Part shown: in pieces, positions 54,063 through 63,752 of the stretch
Layout of the letters: every line of letters begins with the position of its first letter
Numbering within the stretch: position 1 is the first letter of the stretch
Source of the DNA: Odontocerum albicorne
Taxonomy: Eukaryota; Arthropoda; Insecta; Trichoptera; Odontoceridae
Length of the DNA stretch: 64,000 nt
Reading direction: 5' to 3'
Assembly: GCA_949825065.1 (NCBI GenBank)
Contig: OX463859.1
Span: forward strand, 2,639,137 to 2,703,136
Translations under genes and position numbers: made by a program
Notes under the pieces: model-generated
Seen by the model: the letters and a program-made list of their open reading frames with translations, nothing else
Told to the model about the DNA's origin: nothing
The model's database searches: none

Positions 54063-54856
54063 AGTTGGATGTTACAGAACAGCTGGACAAATAACAACGT
54101 CTTCAAAATGTTTGTCTAAGATTTATTTTCAACCTACGAAAGTACGATCATATAACTTCACACAACGTCTTCAAAATGTTTGTCTAAGATTTATTTTCAA
54201 CCTACGAAAGTACGATCATATAACTTCACACCAGAAGGCATTGAACTGGTTGAATGTTAGAAATAGACGCCAAATTCACATACTGTCTCTATTGTATAAT
54301 ATCCTTAACTATCCTGCCGCCCCCTCTTATCTCGCCGAAAATTTTCGGTTTCGGTTTCTTTCCAATCATGGATAAGCGCAACGCTCAAACAGAGATTGTT
54401 TATTGGCCTTTCCAGTTCACCGCTCCTCATTTTTTACGTCGTCCTTTACTGTCCATGCAGTGAGACTCTGTAATCAGTTACAAACCAATATAAGACTCGC
54501 TTCGTCCCTTGCATGCTTTAGGATCTGACTGAAAAAACTCAATTTCTTGTCAGTAAAATAACGTGTTTCATTCCCGATTTTTCTTTTCCTTTCTTCTCCA
54601 CCATCCCTTCCTTTTCTTTTGATTGATGATATCTCACTTTATATGAAAAATAATGTTCGGGTGATTGTCCGTATTTGTGGGCGTATGCACACGTATGTGT
54701 TTATGGGTTTCGTGGGGATGGATAGTCACTTGAATGATTTATACAACCATGAAACTTGCTTCATTTACTTTTGTCTGGTTGTTTGGAAGAGATTGCCACC
54801 TGGCAATAAGCCCGCCAGATTGTATTTACAATAAAAGTGTTAAATAAAGAAATGTA
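54063..54856 (+). pseudogene. LINE-A reverse transcriptase C-terminus and 3' end
   Basis: Encodes LQNVCLRFIFNLRKYDHITS, then HQKALNWLNVRNRRQIHILS and NYPAAPSYLAENF, followed by frame damage, the 3' UTR and the tail attgccacctggcaataagc then ccgccaga. A 68-bp segment is duplicated in tandem at about 54096-54231. Confidence 0.88.
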
Positions 54857-55087
54857 AGACACCGTGGAGATCCTTTCCTAAATTTTGTGATATTTTATTA
54901 CAAAACAGCGCTAAACAAGTCATATCTTTACTTTTGTCTGATTTTAGAAAATATTCTTAAACTCCTACATACAATTTACAAGACGCTTCCCCCGGCTAGC
55001 GGCTAAATAAAATATCAACTGGATCCTTCAATGAAATGAAGGCGGGTTTTTAATATACAACGCGACAAGACCCGCTTATTTCGAGGC
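54857..55087. other. No gene seen
   Basis: AT-rich. cccgcttatttcgaggct lies just before the candidate promoter. Confidence 0.3.
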
Positions 55088-55340
55088 TATTTAAGTCCAA
55101 TCAAGACCACTTAGTTGCCAGTATATCACGCGTGCAAGCATCAGCAACATCCTGTTCGAGTGTTATCTTCCATGCCCGTGGCAGTGTGGTTTACAGTTCA
55201 GCATTCTCCAGTCTCAAGATCCGAGTTATAGCAAAGTGATTTCAGTTTTGACTATCTGCGAGTATGTGAACTTTTGATTTTTGAACAAATTCTGTTCTTT
55301 GTGTTGTTTCGGATGAACTTCATCTCCTGTTGACTATGGT
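55088..55340 (+). promoter_or_regulatory. Candidate Pol II core promoter and first exon
   Basis: TATTTAAG at 55088-55095 lies 32 bases before the A of CCAGT at 55118-55122, the spacing expected between a TATA box and an arthropod initiator (usual form TCAGT). The following 200 bases are less AT-rich. An ATG at 55336-55338 is followed at once by GTATGA, a weak 5' splice site. A second ATG at 56172 is followed by AAAAGTAAGT, a strong splice donor at 56182. No downstream coding exon is recognisable, so this is inference. Confidence 0.3.
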
Positions 55341-55529
55341 ATGATTTTATAAAGTTTTTTGACTTTAACATAATTTAAATTTAACACGTATTAATATTCA
55401 ACATATAATTTGTAATATTACAACAAGAAATATAATTACATTAACTCTTATCAAGTAACCTAATCTTAAAATTCACAAAAATAGAGTCGTTGAATGAATA
55501 ATAAAAAGACACCTTAGTACCCTCTATAT

Positions 55530-55723
55530 CAGTGTTTTCCAACGTGGGGCCCACGCCCCACAGGGGGGCAATTTGATTTTTAAGGGGGGCAATTCGAAAA
55601 TTGATTCGTTCAGAGTTTAATCGTATTTTGATCGCTTTGTCACGTCACCGTTACGTAGGGGGGGCATAAGAATTTTAGAATGGCTTAGGTGGGGCATAGC
55701 ACAAAAAACGTTGGGAAACACTG
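55530..55723. mobile_element. hAT-like MITE, 194 bp
   Basis: Termini CAGTGTTTTCCAACG and the complement of CAGTGTTTCCCAACG, with flanking 8-mers CTCTATAT (55522-55529) and ATCTATAT (55724-55731). G/C-run interior with aggggggcaattt repeats. This matches the hAT terminal pattern CAGTGTTTCCCAA and 8-bp target duplication. Confidence 0.88.
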
Positions 55724-56454
55724 ATCTATATTGACGATATCATGAAGTTTGAAGACACACAGTGGTTGAAGACAGATAATAAATAAGAACCGCAAGTTAT
55801 GAGATGAAATATAAATAAATATAAATAAACGAAGAAAACAAGTCTTCATACATAATTTTATCAATTATAATGAAAATTGATAGCTGTGTATTCTAGTATA
55901 CATAACTTTCTTGATAAGAATGTGTCATCGAGGACTACAGTTCTGCGGTTTTGACCAATACACTGTAAATGGTTTGATAAAGAGTTTGTTGAAAATATAA
56001 AGAAATTACATTGTATTTGACGTTTGGGCAGAGTTAATTAACTATACGTCATCATGAATGAGTAATGTCAATTGATACGATGTCACTGGGTCTACAGTCA
56101 TCAACGATATAATCCAAACAAAGAAGAAGACGCTGTCGACAAGAATTAAAACCGGTAACGGGAAAAGAAAAATGGCAAAAAGTAAGTACCCAACAATTAA
56201 CATAACCTCAATGGATTTGATAAATAAAAAAGAATTCCACTCACAAAACATATTTTTATGTTTTATCAAAGGTTTTGACTTCAACTATGTAACACTCCAT
56301 ATTAAAATACATTACATCGCTAATTATTTATTTATTTATATCAACGGCTTTTTACGGCAATGTAAAAAAATGCTATTTGTGAATGCTTCATTAATTTCAA
56401 ATAAAATGTATTCCAAAATAAAAAAAAAACATTTTTAAGAAGTACAATAAAACA
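55724..56454. other. No gene established
   Basis: AT-rich. It contains the ATG plus splice-donor-like site at 56172-56187. A minus-strand 80-residue frame (56042-56284) is hydrophobic (SIEVMLIVGYLLFAIFLFPL), but nothing supports it as a gene. Confidence 0.3.
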
Positions 56455-56672
56455 GATATATAGTGTAAATGGGAGTAGAAATGCGAGAGGAAGACCAAAT
56501 AAAGTATGATTGGATCAAGAGAATGCTATTTGAATGAAGGACACGTAGAAAGTCAGAAAAATCGTAGAAGTTTTATGGATGTAAAAGTGTGTCCAGATAG
56601 GAAATTATAGAGCTCTGTCCTCTCTGCCTACCCTAACAGTGAAATGGCGTGATGGTATGTATGTATGTACAA
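56455..56672 (+). pseudogene. LINE-B 3' end fragment
   Basis: Contains agatatatagtgtaaatggg, gaggaagaccaaataaagta, then ctgtcctctctgcctaccct and gtgaaatggcgtgatggtat with a TATG-repeat end. Confidence 0.75.
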
Positions 56673-56689
56673 TAAAAAACACATAAAGT

Positions 56690-56972
56690 GACACATAAGC
56701 ACAATAAAACAATTCAAATAACGCATAAGTATGCAAGTACACAAATCAAAAAAACAATTCAAATGACACTTAAGTATGCAAGTACACAAGTCAATAAAAC
56801 AATTCAAATAACACATAAGTATTCAAGTACACAAGTCAATAAAACAATTCAAATAACACATAAGTATGCAAGTACACAAGTCAATAAAACAATTCAAATA
56901 ACACATAAGTATGCAAGTACACAAGTTAATAAAACAATTCAAATAACACTTAAGTATGCAAGTACACAAGTT
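56690..56972 (+). repeat. 45-bp minisatellite
   Basis: About six copies of caattcaaataacacataag then tatgcaagtacacaagtcaa and taaaa. Its unit is present once in repeat R8 at 62.6 kb. Confidence 0.9.
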
Positions 56973-57085
56973 TAAAATGTAAACATTTAACAATATTCAC
57001 AGTTGGTTGTACAATATGGGACCGTCTCAAGACAGACGCCTGCACCTCACCACACCGAGAGTCACTCTTGACATTCATTCGGAAA
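56973..57085 (+). repeat. Repeat R8 end
   Basis: Contains gtacaatatgggaccgtctc then aagacagacgcctgcacctc and gagagtcactcttgacattc, aligning with 62665-62765. Confidence 0.65.
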
Positions 57086-57564
57086 GAAAAGTATAGTGCG
57101 TGTCAATATTTCATAAATTCTACAATTAACCTTCTTTTATAGCTCAAAATAGTGCGGTAAACTATATTGACAATCTCAGCAAATTGATTTTACAAAAGAT
57201 ACGTTCTTTATACTCGTATATAGTAGAGGAATTTTGTTGATAATTCGTTGTTATTTCACTAATTATATAATTTTACTCCCTGCCAAGCGTGTTTCGACCT
57301 CCTATCTCGAGGCTTTCTTCAGATGACTCCCGGTTTTGTTATAAGAGTTATGCATAGGCCCAATTGGTGTAGAGTTTCATCGATTGTGTGTATGGTCTAT
57401 TGACCTAAAGGGGAATTTTTTAATAAGGGAGTCATTTTTTGGCTATATTTTTGTTTTTTTTTTCTTGTGACTTTATGTATCTCTAATTATCTCTGAGATG
57501 TGTCTACAATCAACTAAGAGAATCTGGAACAGGTTAATAAATTATTTCATCGTGACAATATGTT
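57086..57564. other. No gene seen
   Basis: AT-rich, with no recognised feature. Confidence 0.35.
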
Positions 57565-57995
57565 CACATGTGATCAGCGAGTTAAAAGATACATTAAAAG
57601 AAGGGTAGCGGCATGGGAAAAGGTAAACGGGACACTTAATGTAATATACAACAGCCGCGTTATTAGTAGTGTGCTTGTATACATCTTGACATATGGAAGT
57701 GAAACTTGAACCTGGAAGAAGAAGAAGGATAAAAGTAAGATTAATGATGTGGAGGAAATTAGTATAAGAAAGATGTCACTGTTAGAAAGAAAGCAGAATG
57801 AAGATATCAGAAATGAATACATAGATTAAATGGAATTTTCAAGTTAGGTGATGAAATGGGATTTAAGATGGCTTGAACATGTGAAGAAAATGAATGAATA
57901 TTTAAGTCAGAAGTACAAGTTATGCGTGGAAGAGGTAGATCGAGGAACAAGTGGCTGGATCAAATGAACCAGATTTTAAAAGAAGATAAAGTGAG
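57565..57995 (+). pseudogene. LINE-B reverse transcriptase C-terminus
   Basis: Reads RRVAAWEKVNGTLNVIYNSR, VISSVLVYILTYGSET, then DKSKINDVEEISIRKMSLLE, RKQNEDIRNEYID, and after frameshifts the tail region with cgtggaagaggtagatcgag then gaacaagtggctggatcaaa. It covers the thumb and connection region seen separately at 11.7, 22.2 and 45.1 kb. Confidence 0.8.
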
Positions 57996-58444
57996 AATTT
58001 ATTCGGTCTCGACCTTTTTCAAATACACCGTCTCTAATTCTCGTTATTTGTTTATTTTGAAATACTTAATGCTTTTTGGTCTCATTAAATTATGATGGCG
58101 CCATACCCTTTCTGCTGAAGTAAATTATTACCACGACACAATGAACAATAGGTACCTATCAAGATTTTATACCTTAATTACACTCATTAATTAAAAACAA
58201 ACGCAACATACTCGTATTTGGACAGTGCCTGATCTGTTCTTTATCCTTTCATATGTGTAGATATCGGTATAAATAACTAAGCTCCGCGCCCAAATTTTGC
58301 ACCCAGCCCTGTAATTTTTCAGGTCTTTCCTGAAAAAGAACTCAACCCTTTAGCTTATTCTGATAGGAGTCAACCATGATAAATTTATTTTATGACATTT
58401 TGATATTTCGAATGTACTAAGAAATGTGTTTAATGAATTGAGTA
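57996..58444. other. No gene seen
   Basis: AT-rich, with no recognised feature. Confidence 0.35.
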
Positions 58445-58640
58445 TTTTTTTTTACATCATCTTATTCATCGCTTGTTCAATGCTGAGCGTTATGGGTATC
58501 TGCTATGTCTCGAACTCGGTGCATCACCTGTCTATATTCCTTCCAAGACTGGTTTTGGGTCATGTTGAACGCAGCGCTTAAAGATGATCCTACTGTCTTC
58601 ACTCAACTATTCCCGTGATCACCAGCTTCTCCAGACTTTA
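58445..58640 (+). repeat. Interspersed repeat R10, copy 2
   Basis: Shares aatgctgagcgt and the following region with 17870-18010. Identity unknown. Confidence 0.45.
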
Positions 58641-58739
58641 TATATTTTTTTCTAGCAACGCGCTCAAAGTACGTTAAGATTATTTTGCTTCATGTTGTTT
58701 ATTGTGTGTTTTTGCAGAGTAATTATTTACCAAAAAATC

Positions 58740-59550
58740 ATCGTCGTTGCTGGATCTCGTAGTAGAGGATCCAACGTCAATTCAGTTGGAAACCAAAGAT
58801 GTGCCGTGGAGTTTTCGTTTATTTCTTCTCTTTTTTCCTCTTTAACTCTTACAGGCTTAGTGGTCCACGTTATGTACCACCTTTTTACTGCACAATGGTA
58901 CACGCAATGTACCACTTATTAAACCTCTCTCTATTGCTGCACGAACGCTCAGATTATGTACCACTTCGTATAATATAATACTTATGACTCATATCCGCAC
59001 AGCTGCAGGTCTGGTCCTGTTCAAATTCATTTAGCTTCTAATATTATTGACAGTTAGTTGTTCTAGGTGTGCCGACTTGTGCGTATAAAAGAAAACGTTA
59101 TATATTTGTATTAAATTTCAATAAAAAAATAGTTGCGTTGTGATAAAGTTGATTTCAGTAACTGTGGTAAATTTATATTTAGGTTAAAAATTAATTACTT
59201 GGATGTATTTCGGCATTTTTTGGTGGTACATTAGAAGTACCAGTGGAAATACGGAATACTGGTACATAACTTGTACCACCTCTCCAGGAGTTCCTTGACC
59301 TACCGAGGAAGTAGAAATATGTTAATTTAGCATTTGTATGTATCATTTTACAAACTCATAAAAAAAAAATAAAGAGAAACTTGACTTTTTATTTTTTGTG
59401 CAGCCTGAGTAAAAATAAGTGAGGTTTACATGTGCCTGTAAGGGTTAATGGAGTGAAGTGTTGCACACCAGCAAACTAATCGACCACATCGCTGTCTTGG
59501 ATCAAATGGCATACCTTAAGTGAGATGATCTGAGCACACCGGCATATTTT
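58740..59550 (+). repeat. Repeat R5, copy 3, split by a piggyBac-like element
   Basis: The left part, 58740-58845, carries gtcaattcagttggaaacca. The right part, 59445-59550, carries gcacaccagcaaactaatcg and gagcacaccggcat. Joined, they follow the uninterrupted copy at 8215-8425. Confidence 0.7.
58846..59444. mobile_element. PiggyBac-like MITE, 599 bp, TTAA target
   Basis: TTAA precedes the left end (58842-58845) and follows the right end (59445-59448). The termini are CTCTTACAGGC and, reverse-read, CCCTTACAGGC, an 11-bp inverted repeat with one difference. The CCCT start and TTAA duplication are the piggyBac hallmark. The interior has no transposase but holds several TGTACCAC-type sites in both orientations. 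Confidence 0.85.
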
Positions 59551-59580
59551 TTTCTTTTCCTTTTTTTTTTTTAAAAATTA

Positions 59581-59728
59581 TATATGATCGAAGTCCTAGG
59601 TATCTTAATACCCTTGAATACTATGTCGAAAAAAGGTCTATGTAATTCGAGAGGAGTAGCACAGCGCGGGGTTCGAACCGGCGACCTTCCATAAGAAAGT
59701 CCAGTGCGTTACCGCCATGCACCACTAA
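59581..59728 (-). repeat. SINE-B copy 3
   Basis: Minus strand: gcatggcggtaacgcactgg, then the B box gccggttcgaaccccgcgct, and the end block tatcttaata...cctaggacttcgatcatat. It lies directly beside R5 copy 3. Confidence 0.8.
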
Positions 59729-60231
59729 TTCGACCTCAAAAAATATCATACATTTTATATAATAGTTCCAACTCGTCTCGACAACGTCGATTAAAGAAAA
59801 AGTTTAAAAAATATTTAATAAATTTTACTATTTATTAATGTATCATAATGAAGATTCATTTGAAAAAATAATTGAAGTTCACATCTGTGAAATATTTAAA
59901 TCGAGCGTTGAAAAATGAACAATTCCTTATGAATGCCCATATTGTTCTTCCAATGCGACCTGAGTAAGCGCTTAAACAGACATACTTAGCGGCATTCAAG
60001 AATTTTACAGTATAATTGATTAATTATAATTCATGGTGATCCATGGCGCCCATATTTTCTTAACTTAGAGGCAGTAGATTGTTAAAAGGCCTCGGAATTG
60101 GATTTTGAATACCAGCCCCAGAAGACTCATCTTGCGTTATTAAAAAAGGGTTTCAGGTTCGATTCTTTATTATTATTATTAATTATCAAGATAAAATAAG
60201 ACCCTTATCTCTTTTTCTTTTTATTATTGAT
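59729..60231. other. No gene seen
   Basis: AT-rich. 60120-60170 has a SINE-like phrase (gggtttcaggttcgattctt) that may be a B-box remnant. Confidence 0.35.
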
Positions 60232-60470
60232 GTTTGCTGTAGTCATAAGTTGTCAGTTGATAAGACGTCTGCCTTCCAGCCCGGCGGTTGGGAGCTAAAT
60301 TCTCGTTTAAATTTAGTTTTTATTTTAAAAGATTCCAGTCTAGTTTTCACTTAAGACCTCTTTAAAAATATTTCTTGTCGTTTGAAAGAGATCGTCGCAT
60401 GGCAATAAGCACGCTAGGTTGTACTATATACTCGTACAACGAAAGTGCAATACAATACGGTTTTATGCCT
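60232..60470 (+). repeat. SINE-A copy
   Basis: Head gttgtcagttgataagacgt, a degraded B box, middle gattccagtctagttttcac, tail gaaagagatcgtcgcatggc then aataagcacgctaggttgta, and the end acaacgaaagtgcaatacaa. Confidence 0.8.
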
Positions 60471-60522
60471 TAATAAGAAAAACAAAATAATGAGAAACGT
60501 GGTATAGCAAATCCGATATTTC

Positions 60523-61372
60523 ATGTTTAGGGCTTAACAAACCAAGTGATTGCCCGCTGGTATGTTTAGGACTTAACAAACCAAGCGATTGTCCGATGGT
60601 ATGTTTAGAACTTAACAAACCAAGCGATTTCCCGCTGGTATGTTTAGGACTTAACACACCAAGCGGTTTCCCGCTGGCATGTTTAGAACTTAACAGATCA
60701 AGCGATTGTCCGCTGGTGTGTTTAGGACTTAACAAACCAAGCGATTGCCCGCTGGTATGTTTAGGACTTAATAAATCAAGCGATTTCCCGCTGATATGTT
60801 TAGGACTTAACAAACCAAGCGATTGCCCGCTGGCATGTTTAGAACTTAACAGATCAAGCGATTGTCCGCTGGCATGTTTAGAACTTAACAAACCAAGCGA
60901 TTTCCCGCTGGTATGTTTAGGACTTAACACACCAAGCGATTTCCCGCTGGCATGTTTAGAACTTAACAAACCAAGCGATTGCCCGCTGATATGTTTAGGA
61001 CTTAACAAACCAAGCGATTGCCCGCTGGTATGTTTAGGACTTAACACACCAAGCGATTTCCCGCTGGTATGTTTAGGACTTAACACACCAAGCGATTTCC
61101 CGCTGGTATGTTTAGGACTTAACACACCAAGCGATTTCCCGCTGGCATGTTTAGAACTTAACAAACCAAGCGATTGCCCGCTGATATGTTTAGGACTTAA
61201 CAAACCAAGCGATTTCCCGCTGGTATGTTTAGGACTTAACAAACCAAGCGATTTCCCGCTGGCATGTTTAGGGCTTAACAAACCAAGCGATTTCCCGCTG
61301 GTATGTTTAGGACTTAACAAACCAAGCGATTTTTCTCTGGTTAAGCTCTAACAAACCAAGCGAACATATTTC
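60523..61372 (+). repeat. 39-bp minisatellite, array 3
   Basis: About 22 copies of caaaccaagcgatttcccgc then tggtatgtttaggacttaa. Variants (acacacc, acagatc, gattgcc, catgttt) occur in mixed order. It gives 285- and 251-residue frames on opposite strands. These are 13-residue repeat translations, and I do not call them genes. Confidence 0.95.
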
Positions 61373-62025
61373 AGTTTCAATGTTGGATTCCGATCCAGAT
61401 TACAATACATGTTTAATGTAATTTTAAACAATTTTCACAAATTGTTCCACAGTTATTTTAAGTGGTTCCAGTTTGTTTTCACTTAAAGGGGTATTCTTTA
61501 TAAGTGTATTAGAAAGTCAGTCTAAATTATGGCCGAAAAAAATCTATTTAAAAAAATGTTTCAAGTTTAATAACTTATTTTATTTACAATAATATGATAG
61601 TACTAAAAAATTATGTGAAAATTCTTCAATAATCAATTAAAAAAAAGATTTTTGTAATTTGGTTTTGACTAAATACGTAATAAAACTATTTTTTTAGTAC
61701 TTCTGCCTTTACTATTAAGCTCCCTCAATCATCCCTCATAACTAGGGAGTATCAATTTAAATGATAGACTTAATGTGATGTGAATATTTTTTCTTCATCC
61801 GTTTCAATATTAGTAAGTAACATCCTTAAATCACCTCGCCCTGTACAGCCTAGCACCCCATATTGCCACCGTATCATCTAACGCCTCCCTACCACCCCAT
61901 TGCTTTCCATCGTTACCCTTAAACCTTACATCGGTATGGGAATCATTGCACTAACATAGACTTAACGTAAATGTTTCATCGATTTTTCTTTCTTTCTTGT
62001 AACTATTCATGCACATGTGTTATGT
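61373..62025. other. No gene seen
   Basis: AT-rich. 61840-61930 is a small GC-richer patch (cctcgccctgtacagcctag) without a known match. Confidence 0.35.
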
Positions 62026-62320
62026 ATTTATTTATTTAACACTTTTATTGTAAATACAATCTGGCGGGATTATTGCCAGGCGGCAATCTCTTCCATCCAA
62101 CGAGACAAAAGTAAATGAAGCAAGTCAAGTGGTCGTATAAATCATTCAAATGACTTTCCATCCCCACAAAATCCATAAACACATACGTGAGCATATACCC
62201 ACAAACCCCACAAAGACGGACAGTCACCCGAACATTATTTTTCATGTAAAGTGAGATATCATCAATCAAAAGGAAAGGAAGGGAGGGTGGAGAAGAAAGG
62301 AAAAAAAATATTTTTTTTTA
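62026..62320 (-). repeat. LINE-A 3' UTR copy
   Basis: Reverse complement of the LINE-A tail at 47.72-47.97 kb, including the TAAATAAATAAA end. It is truncated upstream at about 62320, next to the ATT microsatellite. Confidence 0.85.
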
Positions 62321-62344
62321 AACGGTACAATCTCCCTAAAAAAT

Positions 62345-62540
62345 ACATAAGTAATAATAATAATAATAATTATTATTATTTTTATTATTATTATTCATTA
62401 TTATTATTATTATTGTTATTTATTATTATTATTATATTGTTATTATTATTACTATTATTATTATTATTTATTATTATTGTTTATTATTATTTATTATTAT
62501 TATTATTATTTATTATTATTTTTATATAATATAATATAAG
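62345..62540 (+). repeat. ATT/TTA microsatellite
   Basis: Almost uninterrupted three-base repeat with ttta and ttg variants, including a short self-complementary part (taataataattattatta). Confidence 0.95.
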
Positions 62541-62589
62541 TAGTGAGTGTTCCATCAATATCAAAAGACAAATAGTCTACAAATGAAAA

Positions 62590-62765
62590 AAATAATTACA
62601 TTGAAACCAAATAACACATAACTAAGCAAATACACAATACAAAATTCGTTAAAAGAATACAAAAATGTAACAATATATACAGCTAATAATACAATAAGGG
62701 ACCGTCTCAAGAGAGGCAGCCCGTACTACACCATACCAAGTGCCACTCTTGACGTCCTCATTTTT
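62590..62765 (+). repeat. Repeat R8, single-unit copy
   Basis: Contains ccaaataacacataactaag then caaatacacaatacaaaatt (one copy of the unit amplified at 56.7 kb), and acaataagggaccgtctcaa then gagaggcagcccgtactaca. Confidence 0.65.
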
Positions 62766-62772
62766 TTAGAAT

Positions 62773-62932
62773 ATGAATATATATGATAGAAGTCATAGGT
62801 ATCCTTAAACCTCCGAATACTAGGCGGAAAAAATGCCCGTGTTATTCGGGGGGGAGTAGCACAGAGTGGGGTTCGAACCGACGACTTTCCGCACAAAAGT
62901 CCAATGAATTACCGCGCGGCCTTGCACTATTT
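62773..62932 (-). repeat. SINE-B copy 4
   Basis: Minus strand: gcaaggccgcgcggtaattc, B box gtcggttcgaaccccactct, and the end block ggataccta...tgacttctatcatatat. Confidence 0.8.
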
Positions 62933-63017
62933 ATATGAAAAGAAAACACAGTTATATACAAACAAAATTTAAAAAAAATAATTATATATTGTATAGTATA
63001 AATATAGAATTTATTTA

Positions 63018-63752
63018 TTGGGTGTTAACATAAGTTGTGTTCGTTTTTTTTTTTCAAATGAAGAGAACAAGACGACACAACAACAAAAATTACAACAAAT
63101 TAGTCAATAATGTATTCTCCTTCATTATTTACAACTTCTTGCCAACGTTCTACACGTTTTTCAATGCCTGTGCGATAAAAACCATCCGGTCTTGACTCAA
63201 GGAATTCGACCAATCATGTTCGCAATTCGACGTCATTATTGAAGGAAACGCCGCGCAAATTGTTGACCGGAAAAGGTGGAAATCGACGGCGCGAGTGGTT
63301 TGAAGGGGATCTACGGTGGTTGAAGGGGATCTTCATTATATTATGGTTTAAGCGGTCCTCATCGAAGTCCACTGGTCGTCCGGAACGCTCCATGTCTTTC
63401 AGGTCGAAATTACCGTCTTTGAAACGCAAAAACCATCGACGAGCTGTCCTTTCATTCATAGCATCTTCACCGTACACTTCGCAAATATCGCGAGCAGCTT
63501 TGGCAGCTTTATTCTCTCGATTGAATGCGAACAGAAGGAGGTGTCGAAAATGGTCAGTTTCGTCTACTTGACATTCCATTTTGAAGACTTGTAATCAAAT
63601 AAAATAATATATGTAACGTAAAAGCAAACACAATATCTTGTAGAGCAGAAAATTTTCTTTCGAATGACATATAACATTTACCATTTTGTTTTACTTTTGG
63701 TGCTCATTTTTAAATTTGGAAAAAAACGGACACAACTTATGTTAACACCTAA
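63018..63752 (-). mobile_element. Mariner element 3, internally deleted transposase
   Basis: Termini TTGGGTGTTAACATAAG and, reverse-read, TTAGGTGTTAACATAAG are flanked by TA (63016-63017, 63753-63754). On the minus strand from 63579: MECQVDETDHFRHLLLFAFN, RENKAAKAARDICEVYGEDA, MNERTARRWFLRFKDGNFDL and KDMERSGRPVDFDEDRLNH, i.e. the paired helix-turn-helix DNA-binding domain. It then jumps to the C-terminal piece LVEFLESRPDGFYRTGIEKR and VERWQEVVNNEGEYI. The catalytic core with the acidic triad is absent. This is the best preserved N-terminus of the three mariners. It can bind ends in principle but cannot cut. Confidence 0.9.

Noticed and set aside
53342..54106. 254-residue minus-strand frame and 140-residue plus-strand frame
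   Set aside because: Both are mostly 39-bp minisatellite translations. The non-repeat ends carry no recognisable domain.
56042..56284. Hydrophobic 80-residue minus-strand protein
   Set aside because: A single short frame in AT-rich DNA. T-rich codons make any such frame look like membrane segments.
58727..58922. Small frames on both strands near 58.8 kb
   Set aside because: They straddle the boundary between repeat R5 and the piggyBac-like MITE, so they are chance frames.
60463..61351. Long opposing open frames of 285 and 251 residues
   Set aside because: Both are translations of a 39-bp tandem repeat. A period divisible by three keeps all copies in the same frame, so openness is not evidence of a gene.
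62251..62529. Plus-strand frame rich in Y and L
   Set aside because: It is a translation of the ATT microsatellite.
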